Shown: positions 35,844 through 48,190, counted from the first letter of the stretch. The stretch: 64,000 nt of DNA from Ricinus communis (GCF_019578655.1 NC_063260.1:15874001-15938000); one strand, 5' to 3'. Numbers and translations: made by a program. The notes: a model not told the origin generated them from the letters alone.

Positions 35844-35848
35844 CTATA

Positions 35849-36170
35849 GATTAGCATTTTGAAACATGTCCTAATCTCCTTATTGTATATGGGTCTTAAT
35901 GTAGCAGCAAGCCTGTAGTATTAAAATAATAATTAATGTATTGATTATTAAAGTACATAAGCATTGTTCTATAGGAGTTTGTTCTCTCCACTCTTTATAG
36001 GAGTGTTGGTTTCATATGTTTAGTTAGAACCTCCTCCTTGTGCTTTATATTATCATCTAGTGCTCATAATCCCTTTTTGTGTGTGCCCTCTTCTCATTTT
36101 TTGTTTGATCACATCCATCATTTACTGCCATTAAACTCTATATATCCACCCTACCTTTCCTCTCACAGCA
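35849..36170. other. Spacer between solo R1 and LINE remnant
   Basis: AT-rich with no ORF of note; it may include LINE 5' leader sequence. A tiny duplicated phrase (TATAGGAGT) occurs at 35972 and 35997. Confidence 0.4.
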
Positions 36171-37528
36171 TGGACAAAGCCATAACGAAGGAGCCATCTC
36201 TTGACCTTGTCTCTTTAGAGACCACAAAATCTAAAGAAGAGACAGTTGTTTTGGTTGGAAGAATCTTAACTTGGAAGAAGTTCAACAAAGTGTAGTCCAA
36301 AATATTATCCAAAATGCTTGGTGAGCAAAAAGAAATTTTTATAGAAAAAGTGGTTGAAAATATCTTCTCCTTTAAGTACTAAAACAAGGAGATGGCACAA
36401 TGGATCTTACAAAATAGGTCATCCTCATCCACAATCAACTCTTGACCATACAAAAATTCCCTTTGATTATACGATTGAGTTAGATTTCAACACCATAAGT
36501 TTTAGGGTCCAAGCTCATAGACTATCCCCCAAGCCAAATTCATAAGGAAAATGCTTAAAAGATTGCTAAACTATTTGTCGGTTTAGAAGAAATTGATTTG
36601 GAAACAAACAAAAGTTTTTTTGTGGAAAAAATTCTTGAGAATAAGGGTGTTAGTGGATGTGTCCAAGTCGCTACTTTTGGGTTTCAACACTAAGGACAAA
36701 GCATGTAAACCTACATTGGTGAAATTTAAATATGAGAAATTACCTGATTTGTGATTGTGTGTGGTGTCATTAGCCATTTAGCCAGAATGTGTAGGAGCAA
36801 TCAAAAGGAAACATAATATGATCATAAGAAGTAGAAATATTGTCTTTGGCTATTCATACCTCCTATAAGATCAAGAACTAGCAATTCTGGAAAGGATGCC
36901 GCCCTAAACGGTCATGACCAGGAGGCCCTACTAGCTTCGATAACCAACTGATGATTAGAGACATAAAGGAGAAATAGGATCCCGAAATCTAAGGCAAAAA
37001 AGAGCCTCTGACATAAAAGTAGATCTTGAAACGACTAAAGATTCAAGAAGCTAAAATGATAATGGGAATTGAGGGAATTTGATAAAAGACAAACCAATCA
37101 ATAACACAATATAGCAATAGAGATTCCGAAAGTCAAGGAAGAGCAGTACAAAACTGATCATAGAAATCCCAAATATTGCTTTTTTATGGAAATGAGACAT
37201 GAGCAGGAGAAAAGTTAGGGCGGCTGACAGCTTTATACCAATCCTAAGAATGGCCCTTCCCCTCATACTCAAACCTTTATGAATTTCCAAATCAATCCCA
37301 CCTTAACCCCAAAACTTGGGCCAATGACTAAGGCCTATTCCAACATGAATACTAACCAAGCTTGTCAACCTACCTTAATGAACACTTTGGTCAACCCTCC
37401 TTCTCAAGCCTATTCTTTGGTTGTTGCCTAACAATGCTTTATTGCATCCTTTGAAGGGCCTATTATACACTTTTAAGCCAATTTCCCTATCGAGCCTCAC
37501 TTAGAACCTAAACTTAGGGGATAGTTAA
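36171..37528 (+). pseudogene. LINE ORF1-like remnant (DUF4283 plus CCHC region)
   Basis: Starts MDKAITKEPSLDLVSLE at 36171 and carries VLVGRILTWKKFNK, typical of the DUF4283 domain found in plant L1-type LINE ORF1. Further pieces in shifted frames read EEIDLETNKSFFVEKIL and KPTLVKFKYEKLPDL, followed by a mutated CCHC knuckle. A weakly coding Pro-rich tail follows, and an LTR begins at 37529. The frame is broken repeatedly. It lies on the same strand as the LINE ORF2 remnant 19 kb downstream and may be its missing first half. Confidence 0.7.
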
Positions 37529-38591
37529 TGTGACCAAGGCTAAGAGTCCATATACTTCAAGAGGCCCAAGACTGTTTAAGCATCCAAGAAGGATTAATCA
37601 CAAGATCAAGGGCCAAAAAGATGAAGGAAGCACTTGTTAGGCTTATCAAGAATATTTGGGTTCAAGATACTACAAGCCATGATGAGTCAACTCTAAAATC
37701 AAGTCTAAGACTTATTAGCTTGATCTAATACCTAAGAGCTTAATTAATTCCAATTGGGCCTTAATTATTCAAATCAAGCTAATAAGGCACTAAGAAAGCA
37801 AGTTGGGCCATGATAAGTCAACTCTACAATCAAGTCTAAAACTTATTAGCTTGATCTAATACCAAAGATCTTGATTAATTCCAATTGGGCCTTAATTATT
37901 CAAATCAAGCTAATAAGGCACTAAGAAAGCAAGTTGGGCCAAGAAGAACTTAAGGAGCAAGCCCATGTGTGTGACCTCTTTAAGTAATTAGGGTTTCAAC
38001 TTAAACTTGTTGACTAGTCAACAAGGGGGTGGCACCTTCTATCTTCTATTTAAAAAATTTCTTATTTGTTTATTTTATTTAGGAACTAATGATATACTTC
38101 CTAAATGATTTATTTCCTTTTTTCTAGCTTAATTATAGGGGACATATGATTGTTAGCTATTTAAGAATTTTATTTTATTTCTTATTTAGTTTAGGAAGTA
38201 ATCAATTGTTTTCTAAGTGATTTTATTCCTTTTTTAGTGTTATTCTAGGGTTGTAGGAGGCCTATAAATACCTTGTATTCGACTACTTATTTCAATCAAT
38301 CTTGTATGAATTATTTTCTTATCAATAAAGTGAGTTATGTTTTCACTTTGTTCTTTGTGAACTTTTAAAGTTTTCTTGCATAGTTTGCAAATTCCTTGTC
38401 TTATCAATTTTTAAAACTTAATCTTGTAAGCTTTTAGAATTGTGGCGACATACATCTTTTATAACTAAAGTTCTTGATTCCTTATAATAAAAGGGTTTTA
38501 GTTTCGTTATCATAGATCTGAATTTAACAATCCTAAAGTTAGCATCAATTTCGATTTGAGTTCTATCTCTCTATAGATAGAGTTCACATCA
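37529..38591 (+). repeat. Chromovirus-like 5' LTR
   Basis: Ends ...TTCACATCA followed after 2 bp by a tRNA-iMet-type primer site. The proposed start, TGTGACCAAGG, mirrors the TCACA near its end; the 5' edge is less sure than the 3' edge. A second, 5'-truncated copy lies at 56010-56779. It holds a 131-bp tandem duplication that the other copy lacks. Confidence 0.75.
37680..37941 (+). repeat. 131-bp tandem duplication within the LTR
   Basis: Two units, 37680-37810 and 37811-37941, both opening TGATRAGTCAACTCTA. The LTR copy at 56010 has one unit only. Confidence 0.88.
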
Positions 38592-38593
38592 TT

Positions 38594-38605
38594 TGGTATC
38601 AGAGC
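38594..38605 (+). other. Primer-binding site, tRNA-iMet type
   Basis: TGGTATCAGAGC, the standard initiator-Met primer site used by copia elements and by many plant chromoviruses, located 2 bp after the LTR end. Confidence 0.9.
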
Positions 38606-39001
38606 TTCAGCTTCAAATTAGGTTTACTTATCCAATTTTCAATTCTTTGTTTATTTTCTTATTGATTTAATTTTTTTACCTTATTCAAAAAAATTCAGAG
38701 AAGGTCGAGATTATCTTTGTTATACCAAAAGGCCAAAAATTGATGTCTTATTGCTAAAAAGTTTAGATTCAAGCAAAACACCAGCATAGCAAGTTCTTTT
38801 GTTAATTCCGCCTATATTCAAAAAGAAAAAGAAAAGAGTTCATGCAGTTTTAGTTTGCACCTAGTTAAAAAAAAATAATAAGAAGAAAGTTATATGGTGC
38901 ATAAAAAGTGAGTTGGAAGTGGTCTTATAACTACAAAACACGATTCCTTATTGAATTTCATTTATTACCCATTCCTTTACAATTATGGCAGCCTATACCT
39001 T
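38606..39001 (+). other. Chromovirus-like leader, cut by Athila LTR
   Basis: About 400 bp of AT-rich untranslated leader follow the primer site and end at 39001, where the Athila LTR begins. No gag start is found before the break. Confidence 0.55.
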
Positions 39002-40296
39002 TGATATGCATTGTGTTACACATGTTTATATGCCCAATTACTTCTATTTTTGTGCATAGTTATCTTGTTTTATGCCAGAATTACATGTGTTTTGGTTCCT
39101 TTCACATTTCAGGTGATCATTGATAGACATTATCAGTATATGAGGGAGACACGTGCGAATACAGACTAGAATCCATCAAAATTGAGCAAAGGCTAGCATT
39201 TCAAGGTTGAGCACAAACTGGACTCTGGTTGTGCTGAACCATCGACATTTGACCCTCAAAGATGACCTTTCGGCATGGTTTTCGAGGCCACGACAATCTC
39301 CATCACGGTCTGTGGTGGCTTAACTCCAGCGAGGGCACGGTCAGGGAGAAGAGGCCGTGCTAACCTGCACGGGCTTGACCACGACCATGCTGGGACATTT
39401 ATATAGGTAAAATCGATTTCTTTTATAAGGGGCTCGGTTTTCTAACTTTAGATCTCATATACGCGCGCGAGCCACCCTATTTTATACTTCGATATTCGAC
39501 TTTAGAAGACTATTTCGCATATTGAAGGATGAATTTCAGTGGTTCAAGCATCATATTGAAGATCAATAATGGATTTGAAGGCAATTCGAGATTCATTATT
39601 CAGATTTGGAGATTTAGAACTATTCATCTGACTTGAAGAAGAAGGGTGTACATGTATGAGTAGCTAGAACTGTTGAACCCATTAGGGTTCCTTTGTTTGT
39701 TGGATTGCACTTAATATTTATGAGGTTTTGATTATCAATGCTTATATTCTTTTTGCTTTTAGTATTAACAAGATATCACATTATTCATGAGACGTTATGA
39801 ACTGTGTTGCTCAGATTACTTTTTGTAATTAAGAATTAACAACTCTTAATAGTAGTGGATTAATCTTAAGGCTAACCTAAAATCAATAGAAGGAAGAGAT
39901 TCCATCGTTTAGGTTCTTAGGTTTAGGAATTTGGTGTTCTCGAGAGGGAACTCAAATTCAATTTAGAATCCGCTCACGGGTAATCACAATTGGTAATCAA
40001 TCTAATTTCTACTTTCACTAAAATCCAACTAGCTTAGGTCCCTTTGGGTTTGCTTTCTTCCTTTTATTGTTTCACTAAACCTTTGTAGATTACTTGACAT
40101 TTAGCTAATCACTTAGCTTGCATCTAATCATAGAATAGTAACTTCGTCAATTTTATTTAAGGTTAGATAATATAAGACGCTGGAGTAGTTTTAGGATCAA
40201 CCTTTTCCTAGAATACGACCTTGATACTCGCCATTAGTGCTAGTCTGTATCGATAGGTTCACTGCCTTAGATTATAGCTACATAAATAGCCTATCA
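39002..40296 (+). repeat. Element A 5' LTR
   Basis: 1295 bp, TGATATGCATTGTGTTAC...AATAGCCTATCA. It has CACGG-type repeats at 39210-39380, a TATA-like word (TTATATAGG) near 39400, and the common Athila tail at 40190-40290. Confidence 0.9.
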
Positions 40297-40302
40297 AGTT
40301 TT

Positions 40303-40320
40303 TGGCGCCGTTGCTGGGGA
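40303..40320 (+). other. Primer-binding site, tRNA-Asp type (element A)
   Basis: TGGCGCCGTTGCTGGGGA, starting 7 bp after the LTR end; one base differs from the Athila consensus. Confidence 0.9.
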
Positions 40321-40459
40321 CCTTTTTGTGTGAACTAGAGTGAATTTGTGTTTGTGTTACTCTAGCCATTTTTATTTTCTGTCTTTTGATTTTTTTTTTC
40401 TTTATTCTTCTTTTCATTTATGTGTTCTTTGGTTGCTGCCTCTTAATTTGAAGTCGTTT

Positions 40460-41860
40460 ATGATCAGGAGCTCTAATCCTACCATTGTAGATCCTCTTGT
40501 TGGACTAGAGCGATCCCTCTGTCTTTTGAGGAAGCGTATGCAAGAAGAAGAGGAAGCGGGGATAGAGATTGAAGCCTCTGCGAATAGACCAGTAGAGATG
40601 GGAGATAATAACAACAACCATGATGCGGATGAAAATAGGACAATGTATGAGTTTGCTAGACCCTCTCTTGTAGGGACATAAACGAGTATAGTTCGACCAC
40701 CTATGGCAGCCAACAACTTTAAGATAAAGCTGAACATGATACAAATGGTCCAGAATCGTGTGCAATTTGGGAAACTGCCGAGCGAGGACCCAAACGCTCA
40801 CATAGCCAACTTCTTGGAGATTTGTGATACCTTTAAGATAAATGGAACGACTGATGATGCCATTCGGTTGAGGCTGTTTCCTTTTTCTTTGAGGGACCGA
40901 GCGAAGAGATGGTTGCAGTCACTCCCAGCCAACACTATTACAACATGGAGTTCTTTGGCTGAAAAATTCTTATATAAGTACTTTCCTCCTGCTAAAACTG
41001 CTAAATTGCAAAATGACATATCTTCTTTTGTGCAGTTCGATGACGAGAGTACGTATAATGCCCGGGAGAGGTACAAGAATTTGCTTCGATTTTGCCTGCA
41101 TCACGAATTACTAGTATGGATGCAGGTTCAAACTTTTTATAGCGGTTTGAACCTCGGTACTAGGTAGATGGTAGATCGTGGGCCTAAATAAGTGAGACGC
41201 TTGAGGATAAAATCTAATAGAGAGATGGCCATGAACAACTACCAATGGCAATCTCTGACAAGTCGGCCTACAACAGGAGTTGGTCAACCTAGCCAAGATT
41301 TACAGCAACCTTGGCACTCGCCTGTGGAGCTGGACCAAGAAAATAGACTAACCCATATGCCAGTTTATATGCTCTACACTACGATGCAAACCTAATATGT
41401 CGGAGATATGTTTGCTTCACCTTCCACTTTTTCTCCTTCTTTATCCTCTATTGTTTCTTCTAACCTTGAACAGGTAGACTATATGGGTAATGCACCTAGA
41501 CATCAGAACAATCCATACAGCAATACATACAATCCTAGTTGGCGCAATCATCCAAACTTTAGTTGGAGGAATAACAACGCCTAGGGACCACCTTGGCCAG
41601 ATTACATCAAAGCGAATGTTCTAAGCAAGCAAGCTAGTCCATCCCAACTACCTCCACTTCAAGAGAAGCCCAATCTCGGGAGTTTATGATAGATCAGTTG
41701 GAAGACTTAGGAATCAAGAGAGCCTTCATTTAGAATTTGGAGAACCAGATAGGCCGGATTTCTAAGATATTGGTTAAGAGACAACCAAGAACACTCCTTT
41801 GCACTATAGAGTCTAACCCCAGGGAGCACTGCAAGGCTATCACCTTGTGATTAGGTAGGC
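40460..41860 (+). pseudogene. Element A gag, broken
   Basis: Begins MIRSSNPTIVDPLVG and runs to an in-frame TAA at 40679-40681. The core gag domain continues at 40703-41164, with [33 protein letters not shown] and KYFPPAKTAKLQNDI. Stops follow at 41165 and 41189. The nucleocapsid-side part is still readable: NPYSNTYNPSWRNHPNFSW near 41510-41570 and LENQIGRISKILVKR near 41740. Gag forms the virus-like particle in this family. At least four nonsense changes make it non-functional. Confidence 0.88.
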
Positions 41861-42074
41861 AGTTATCTAGTTCCTTACCTATAGCTGATAATGATAATGT
41901 TGTTATATAGGATTAGCCTACCAAGATGGAGCCAAAGCCTGAAGAGATAGAGCCTGTGAGAGTTGAGGACAAGAAAAAGAGCCCAGTGAAAGAGTACCAG
42001 CCACCTATCCCATATCCTGCTCGACTGAGGCAGGAAAAGGTTGACCAGCAGTTTAGTAAGTTTCTAGACCTTTT

Positions 42075-42796
42075 TAAATAACTGCGTATTAGATTAGCTT
42101 CCTTTATGCTGTTGAGGCTATTATTACTTAGTCAAACGCTTAAAATTTTTGAAGGAGATATTGAGCAATAAGAGGAAACTGGAGGACTTGAGATTGGTGA
42201 CCCTGAATGAAGAGTGCTCCGCCATTCTACAAAATAAGTTGCTTGTTAAGAGGCGTGATCCAGGGAGTTTCATTGTACCCTGTGTCATTGGTGAATTACC
42301 TATTAGTGGTGCTTTAGCTGACTTAGGAGCTAGTATTAACTTGATGCCCACTAGCTTGTTTGATAGACTTGGTTTGAGTGAGCCTAAACCCACTTGGATG
42401 AGCATTCAGTTAGCTGATAGGACTATTAAGATTCCTAGGGGTATAGTTGAGGATGTACTTGTTAAGGTAGACAAGTTTACATTTTCTGTTGATTTCGTTG
42501 TCATGGATATGGAGGGTGAGAGTGTTGTGCCACTGATCTTAGATAGACCTTTCCTTGCTATATCTAGGGTTGTTATAGATGTTTGTAATGGGAAGCTCCA
42601 ACTTAGGGTAGATGACGAGACTATCACCTTTGACTTAACGACTTCCATGAGACATTTCCTAAACCATGATGATACTGTATGTTTTGTGGATGTCTTGGAT
42701 GATGTTGTTGAGTCTCATATACATGAGATTTTGCTTGATAATCCTTTGCAGGTTGCATTGCAAGGAGATGAAAATGAGTATTCCACGAAACCCTGA
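42075..42796 (+). pseudogene. Element A aspartic protease
   Basis: The 215-codon open stretch 42149-42796 opens MKEILSNKRKLEDL, has GSFIVPCVIGELPISGALA and the active-site segment DLGASINLMP, then QLADRTIKIPRGIVEDVLV and LILDRPFLA. It is the best-kept coding piece of the element, but it is cut off from gag by stops and from RT by frameshifts, so it is only a remnant of a Pol polyprotein. Confidence 0.88.
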
Positions 42797-43099
42797 ACAA
42801 CTGCGCTACAGACAGCTGCGTACCGTGGTCTCCTTCGACCCGTTTGTTTCTCTTGGCGGTGGTCAATGCGGTAGAAACCTTCTATTGAGGACCCCAATCC
42901 TAGAGTTAAAGGAATTACCCAAGCACGAAAGTTAATGGATGAGAGGCAAAGGTGTCAAGTAGTTATTGCGGCGGAGACTCTCAGGATTTAGTCTCGGCCC
43001 TTATAAAATGGGGAATCAACGGTTTTGTTCGCATAAGATCACGATGGATGATAGTTTCTGCAGACCCGAAGACGAGACAACTTAACAGTTACAGGTGGT

Positions 43100-44460
43100 G
43101 AAAAGGAGGTAATTAAACTTCTTCATTCATGTTTGATTTATCCCATATCTGATAGCTCTTGGGGGAGTCCTATGCAGGTTGTGCTAAAGAAAGGAGGGAT
43201 GACTATGATAAAGAATGAGAAGCACAAGTTGATACCAACAAGGATGGTAACCGGTTTTTGGGTTTGCATCGATTATAGGAAGCTAAATGATGCAACCATG
43301 AAGGACCACTTTCCCCTTCCATTCATTGATAAGATGCTTGAGCGTCTATCGGGCCATAGTTTTACTATTTTCTTGATGGCTTTTCAGGTTATTTCCAGAT
43401 ACCAATCGCACTTGAGGACTAGGAGAAGACAACCTTTACTTGCCCCTATGGGACGTTCGCATACCAGAGGATGCCATTTGGTTTATGCAATGCACGTACC
43501 AACTTTCAGAGATGTATGATGGCGATCTTCCATGATATGATTGAGGAGTCTATGGAGGTTTTCATGGATGACTTCTCAATGTTTAGTAACTTTTTCTTAC
43601 ACTGATTGTCTAATTTAGAGTGTATGCTTGCACGATATGTTGAGGCAAATTTGGTTCTTAATTGGGAAAAATGTCATTTTAAAGTGAGAAAGGATATTAT
43701 GTTGGGGCACAAGATTTCACATGCGAGGATGGAGGTAGATAGAGCTAAGGTAGAGATCGTATCAAAATTGCCACCCTTTAGTTCTATTAAGGCTGTTAGG
43801 ATTTTTCTAAGATAGCTAGGCCTCTTACTCAATTGCTTGTTAAGGATGTACCTTTTATGTTTGATTCGGATTGCCTACAGGCTTTTGAGTTATTAAAAAA
43901 GTTACTAACCACAGCTCCTATCATGGTTTCACCTAATTGAGGGCTGCCCTTTGAACTTATATATCGATCTTGGAGAGTAGGTAGTTGGACCTGAAGTTGA
44001 GAAAGTTCCAACCTATCTAGTATGCTAAGCAAGATGTTGACGGATGCCCAAGAAGCACCTATACCACCATTGAAGGAGAGTGATCATAGTGGCCACGCTA
44101 CGCGACAAGTTCGTTCATACCTTGTGCTATCAAAGACTTCATGAGGTAGAAAAGAATGATGCTAAACCAAGACTAATTAGATGGAATTTACCTCTCGCAG
44201 GAGTTTGATACAGAAATCAAGGATAAAAGTGGAAAACTTGACGAGGATCACTTCATTGAGGTTGAGAACCCGAAGCTCACGACACTTGACGAGAGGGCCA
44301 TTGATGATAGTTTCCCGATGAGCATTTGTGTTCACTGCAGGTATACATCGATTCCCCTTGGTTTTCGGATTATGCAAATTATTTGGTTGTGGTCCTACCA
44401 AAGGATATGTTATATCGCCGACAAAGAATAATTTCTTCCTTGACTTGAATACTACATTTG
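43100..44460 (+). pseudogene. Element A reverse transcriptase / RNase H remnant
   Basis: The ORF at 43133-43519 shows SWGSPMQVVLKK and WVCIDYRKLNDATMKDHFPL, the start of Ty3 RT. The catalytic segment reads VFMDDFSMF near 43558-43584 in another frame. The connection region follows (NWEKCHFKVRKDIMLGHKIS at 43606-43815), then RNase H pieces with frame changes (FDSDCLQAFELLKKLLTTAP near 43870). Several frameshifts are present, and the YxDD motif has F in first position, as is usual in Athila. Confidence 0.85.
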
Positions 44461-45560
44461 GGAAGACCCTTACATTTCATGTTCAGGGAGTGATTTAGAG
44501 GTATATGGAGAGACCGAGCAACCAGAGGCTATCAGTGGCCAATTTTATGACTAGGAAGGTATTGATCGGGATTCTCTCTTGCCACGATCTTTCAGATCAG
44601 AGCCTTTTTTCCGGGTTGCTGTGATGCATCTCGGCCGGTCGGTAACATCTCTTCCCCGTGATGAGATGCCTCGGAGACTAATATATACAAGTTGTTGAGA
44701 TTTTTGATGTTTGGAGCATCGACTTCATGGGACCCTTTCCTTCTTCTTATGGAAATAAGTACATGCTTGTGGCTGTTGAGTATTTTTCTAAGTGGCCAGA
44801 GGCGCAAGCTTTTCCCACCGATGATGCTAGGGTAGTTGTTAGGTTCCTCAAGAAATTATTTGCTAGGTTTAGTACACCTAAAGCATTGATTAGTGATAGA
44901 GGGACCCATTTTTATATGAAACTTAATCGGGGTCACACGCCCTCTCTACACCCTATCACCCACAAACTAGTGGGCAAGTGGAGGTAACTAATAGAGGTTT
45001 AAAATGCATTCTAGAGAGAACTGTGGGGACTAGTAGGAAGGATTGGGCTGCTAAGTTAGATGATGCATTGTGGGCTTTTAGAATAGCATATAGGACTTCT
45101 ATTGGTTTTACACCGTATAGGCTAGTTTATGGTAAGACGTGTCATTTACTTGTTGAATTGGAACACAAGGCCCTTTGAGCTTTGAAATCATGCAATTTTA
45201 GTGTTGATTCTGCAGGTAAAGAAAGATAATGGCAGTTGGATGAGTTAGAAGAGTGGCGTCAGCAAGCTTATGACAACTCCCTAATTTACAAAGACTGAAA
45301 GGCTTGAAAGAGTTCAAACTTGGAGACAGGATTCTCTTATATAACTCACTCTTCGGTTGTTTCCAGGTAAGCTGAAGAGCTGATGGTCAGGACCGTTAGT
45401 AGTCAAGCAAGTCTTTCCATATAGCATAGTGGAGCTGCATCATCCAGAGAAAGGAGACTTCAAGGTTAATGGGCATAGGCTGAAGCACTATCACGAGAGC
45501 TCGTTAGAAGTTAAGGAGCGAGTGAACATTGTGCTTTTCCCGCAAGAGTAGTCCATTGTT
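44461..45560 (+). pseudogene. Element A integrase remnant
   Basis: Core pieces: [17 protein letters not shown] and [15 protein letters not shown] at 44710-44820, LISDRGTHF near 44886-44912, a frameshift and short deletion, then [33 protein letters not shown] and [11 protein letters not shown] at 44978-45170. These contain the catalytic Asp residues; the Glu block is disturbed at the frameshift. The C-terminal segment to ~45560 is fragmentary. It ends at a word set (GAGTCCAGCTAA, CTTTTGGGAGGC) also retained in B1 and B2. Confidence 0.85.
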
Positions 45561-45779
45561 GAGTCCAGCTAAAAGACTCAACCAAAAAGAAGCACTTTTG
45601 GGAGGCATTCCTATATTTAGCTTTACATTTTTATCAATCGTTTGCATGCTTGGTGGTAATTAGAGCAGTTGTTTAATTACTATACTTAATTGTTTGAAGT
45701 TATGTTTTTAATAACTTAAGTTGGATTTTTGGTGATTGGTGAATATTAGCTTCACTGTTTGATCCATTTTTACGTGACT

Positions 45780-46330
45780 TATAGCCTGAATGTGTATGTA
45801 TGTGTGTTGAATGCAGGTAGGGAGTTAGGCGGTTCGAGATGTCAAACTTGGAGGTTCAGCATAGGCCAAGTCAAGGCCGTGTTTAAGAAGGACAAGGAAG
45901 GGCTTGGAAATCAGTTGTTCACCACGGCTTCTACAGGCATCACGGGCGGAAACACCATACCGTGCTAATCAACACAGCCACGCCCTTGCCCATGCTGAAT
46001 ATGCACATAGACAAGCTTGGAAATGGTTGTCCACCACGGCTTCCGACGACACCACGGGCTGCAACACTAGGCTGTGTTGATCAGCATGGCCATACCCTTG
46101 CCCATGCTGAATATGCATGTAGAAGGCTCTTAAGCTTCGAGTCAGGCGGTTGACCTGACCATGTCTTCACTTCGCGGCCGACTCTGACTATAAATAGAGG
46201 CCATTTCTAACCTCTTACAAGTTTCCCTCACTAAGTACTAAGGTGTTTTCCTTCTTTTTCTCAATTTTTCTTACCTATCACGGCAAATTCAAGTAAGTTT
46301 CTTCACATTTTGCCCTTAATTTGGTTAAGT
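45780..46330 (+). promoter_or_regulatory. Repeat and TATA-box module upstream of ORF-1-like region
   Basis: Between integrase and the ORF-1-like region lies a GC-richer stretch with two tandem 113-bp units rich in CACGGC-type words, then CTATAAATAGAGG (TATA box near 46189-46199). The layout resembles the U3 part of the LTRs in this window. It may be an internal promoter for the downstream ORF or a diverged LTR piece; sequence alone does not decide. Confidence 0.4.
45903..46127 (+). repeat. Tandem duplication, 113-bp period
   Basis: Units 45903-46015 and 46016-46127 both open CTTGGAAAT and end around CCCATGCTGAATATGCA. Diverged by roughly one base in six by eye. Confidence 0.8.
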
Positions 46331-46800
46331 TTGAGTTCTTTATGTATTTTTTTTACTATTTAGGACATTTTGATATGCAATTTTTGTTATCTTATATTCT
46401 TTGCATCACTTCCTTTTAATTGTTAGTGTTTTGTTCAATATTTATTGCTTTGATTGGTTTATTTTTTTTATTTTTATTTACACTGCTCGAGTTTGATTTG
46501 GATTATAATTAGCTCAGATTAGTTGTTGTATTTGTGTGATTTTAATAATGACATGCTAAGTGTGGGGTTCGAGAATAGTAAAGTTAATTTATGATATTTT
46601 ATATTGATAAATTCATAGCATAAATTCTCTTTACTTGGTGATTAATATTGTAGGCCGGAATGCCATTGGGCATTAGTTTTCTATAGGAAATTGAGGCTTT
46701 AGGCATAATGTTAAGCCTAAAGTTTTCTATTAATCGGTCTATTAGTTGTTTTAAATTTTAGTAAATTTATGTTAACTTGATTACTTATTCGACACTAATG
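46128..46800 (+). other. Non-coding stretch between TATA module and ORF-1-like region
   Basis: AT-rich, with AAGTGTGGGGTTCGAG near 46559, a motif otherwise seen near the 3' ends of these elements. No ORF is recognised. Confidence 0.5.
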
Positions 46801-48190
46801 ATTGATCAGATTATATGATGAGGAATGAGACCAAGTCCGTTGCCATCAACCACGCATGCTACTTTACTAGCGGCTCACGTGGGAACTCTTCTAAGCAACC
46901 CACCACAACAACCACGAGTCCAGCAAGAAGAATAGTAGCTGCAAATCCACTTTCGACATCGCTTATGGACATTCAAATCTTGCGCTGATGAAGCTTCGCT
47001 TAAATCATGAGAATGGCAAGTAAGCAATGGCCGAAAATGCATTGATTTTGTATCCTTGGAAAGAGTTTGATTGGCTCAGGATACTCGTGCAATATTTGAC
47101 ACACTACCTTATGCATGTTTCTTCGACATAATTGAACCATCGCGAGCTCACCATTGAATTTTTAAGCACCTTCTTCCTATAGCAATAGATCATAAACTAG
47201 CATCGCGCATGGTTTAGGACTTGAAGGAGGAAGGGAGTTCTCTCGATGTCAATCCGCATTGGGATGCACTGTTTATAGTAGGCGGCGAAGCGGCAGATGG
47301 CTATTAGGATGCATCTATGTCCACCCCATCTCTTACGACACCATGTGGGATTCATCGTCGTCGCGAAACAACTACCTAAAAGGCCGCGGATCATCATCCT
47401 ATCTTGATGCACTTCTAGCTTACACTATTATAAAGGGTAGGAGATAGTTTTGGAGGCCAGGCCGATGTATTCATTCTCTAGGCTATGCAACACTATAAGA
47501 AGCTTCATAGGGGTTTTGCTTGCCGTCATTCATATGTACATTCTTTGCTGACTAGATTGGCCAAGAGATTGGATGTATTGGATGACTATCCATCAGAGCT
47601 TCTCGGATTGCGACATGATAGCATTAGAGGTTAAACAGATGATCAACATGCATATGATCACGACGACACCCACATGGCATTGAGTACAAGCTCTCAATGC
47701 AAATAGTCGATGAGGCTAGAGACGAAAGGGAGCTCAAGAGCTAGTTCCGGATGTTGGGATTACTAACCTACCGCCTAGGGTATGCCTCACCATACATCGG
47801 AGCTTCAGCTCTCTCTTACTCTAGGGACATCGAGTGCCTTTCGACATTAATGTCATGACCACTAGATCGAAGGATTTGTGATTTACATGACAACACGCTA
47901 TATTGAGTTTATGAGAGAAGGAGTTTGGGGCTTCAAATGAGATTGTGGCAGAGCCAGTTCAAGGGTTAAATGATATGCTCCAAGAAGCCTTATGTATGGC
48001 TTTGGATAAAGGCAGCCACCAGCAAGACTTCTACATGGCGAGGATACAAAGATGGCGATTCCAAAGCATAATCCGAGTTCATTGATGACATGGAGTTTGA
48101 TTTAAAAGTTGTTTCATGGATCCTGTGCCACTACCACCGCCTCCCTTTGAGCCCTCCTCACCCTCCAGACCGATCCGCCAAATGAGGATG
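46801..48190 (+). pseudogene. ATHILA ORF-1-like (env-position) remnant
   Basis: In shifting frames, pieces match the ATHILA ORF-1 family (PF03078): HRELTIEFLSTFF near 47138, an LLAYTIIKGRR segment near 47410-47447, and HSLLTRLAKRLDV near 47530. Order and spacing follow the family. In Athila elements this ORF lies after integrase, where retroviruses have env; its function is not established. Many stops. Given as a pattern match without a database search. Confidence 0.7.

Noticed and set aside
37529..38591. Assignment of this LTR to a Ty1/copia element because of its iMet primer site
   Set aside because: Chromoviruses use the same primer site, and the sister LTR at 56010 directly follows a Ty3-type gag-protease remnant, so a chromovirus fits better.
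43829..44401. Minus-strand ORFs in the RT/RNase H region of element A
   Set aside because: Antisense of the plus-strand pol remnant, with no similarity of their own.
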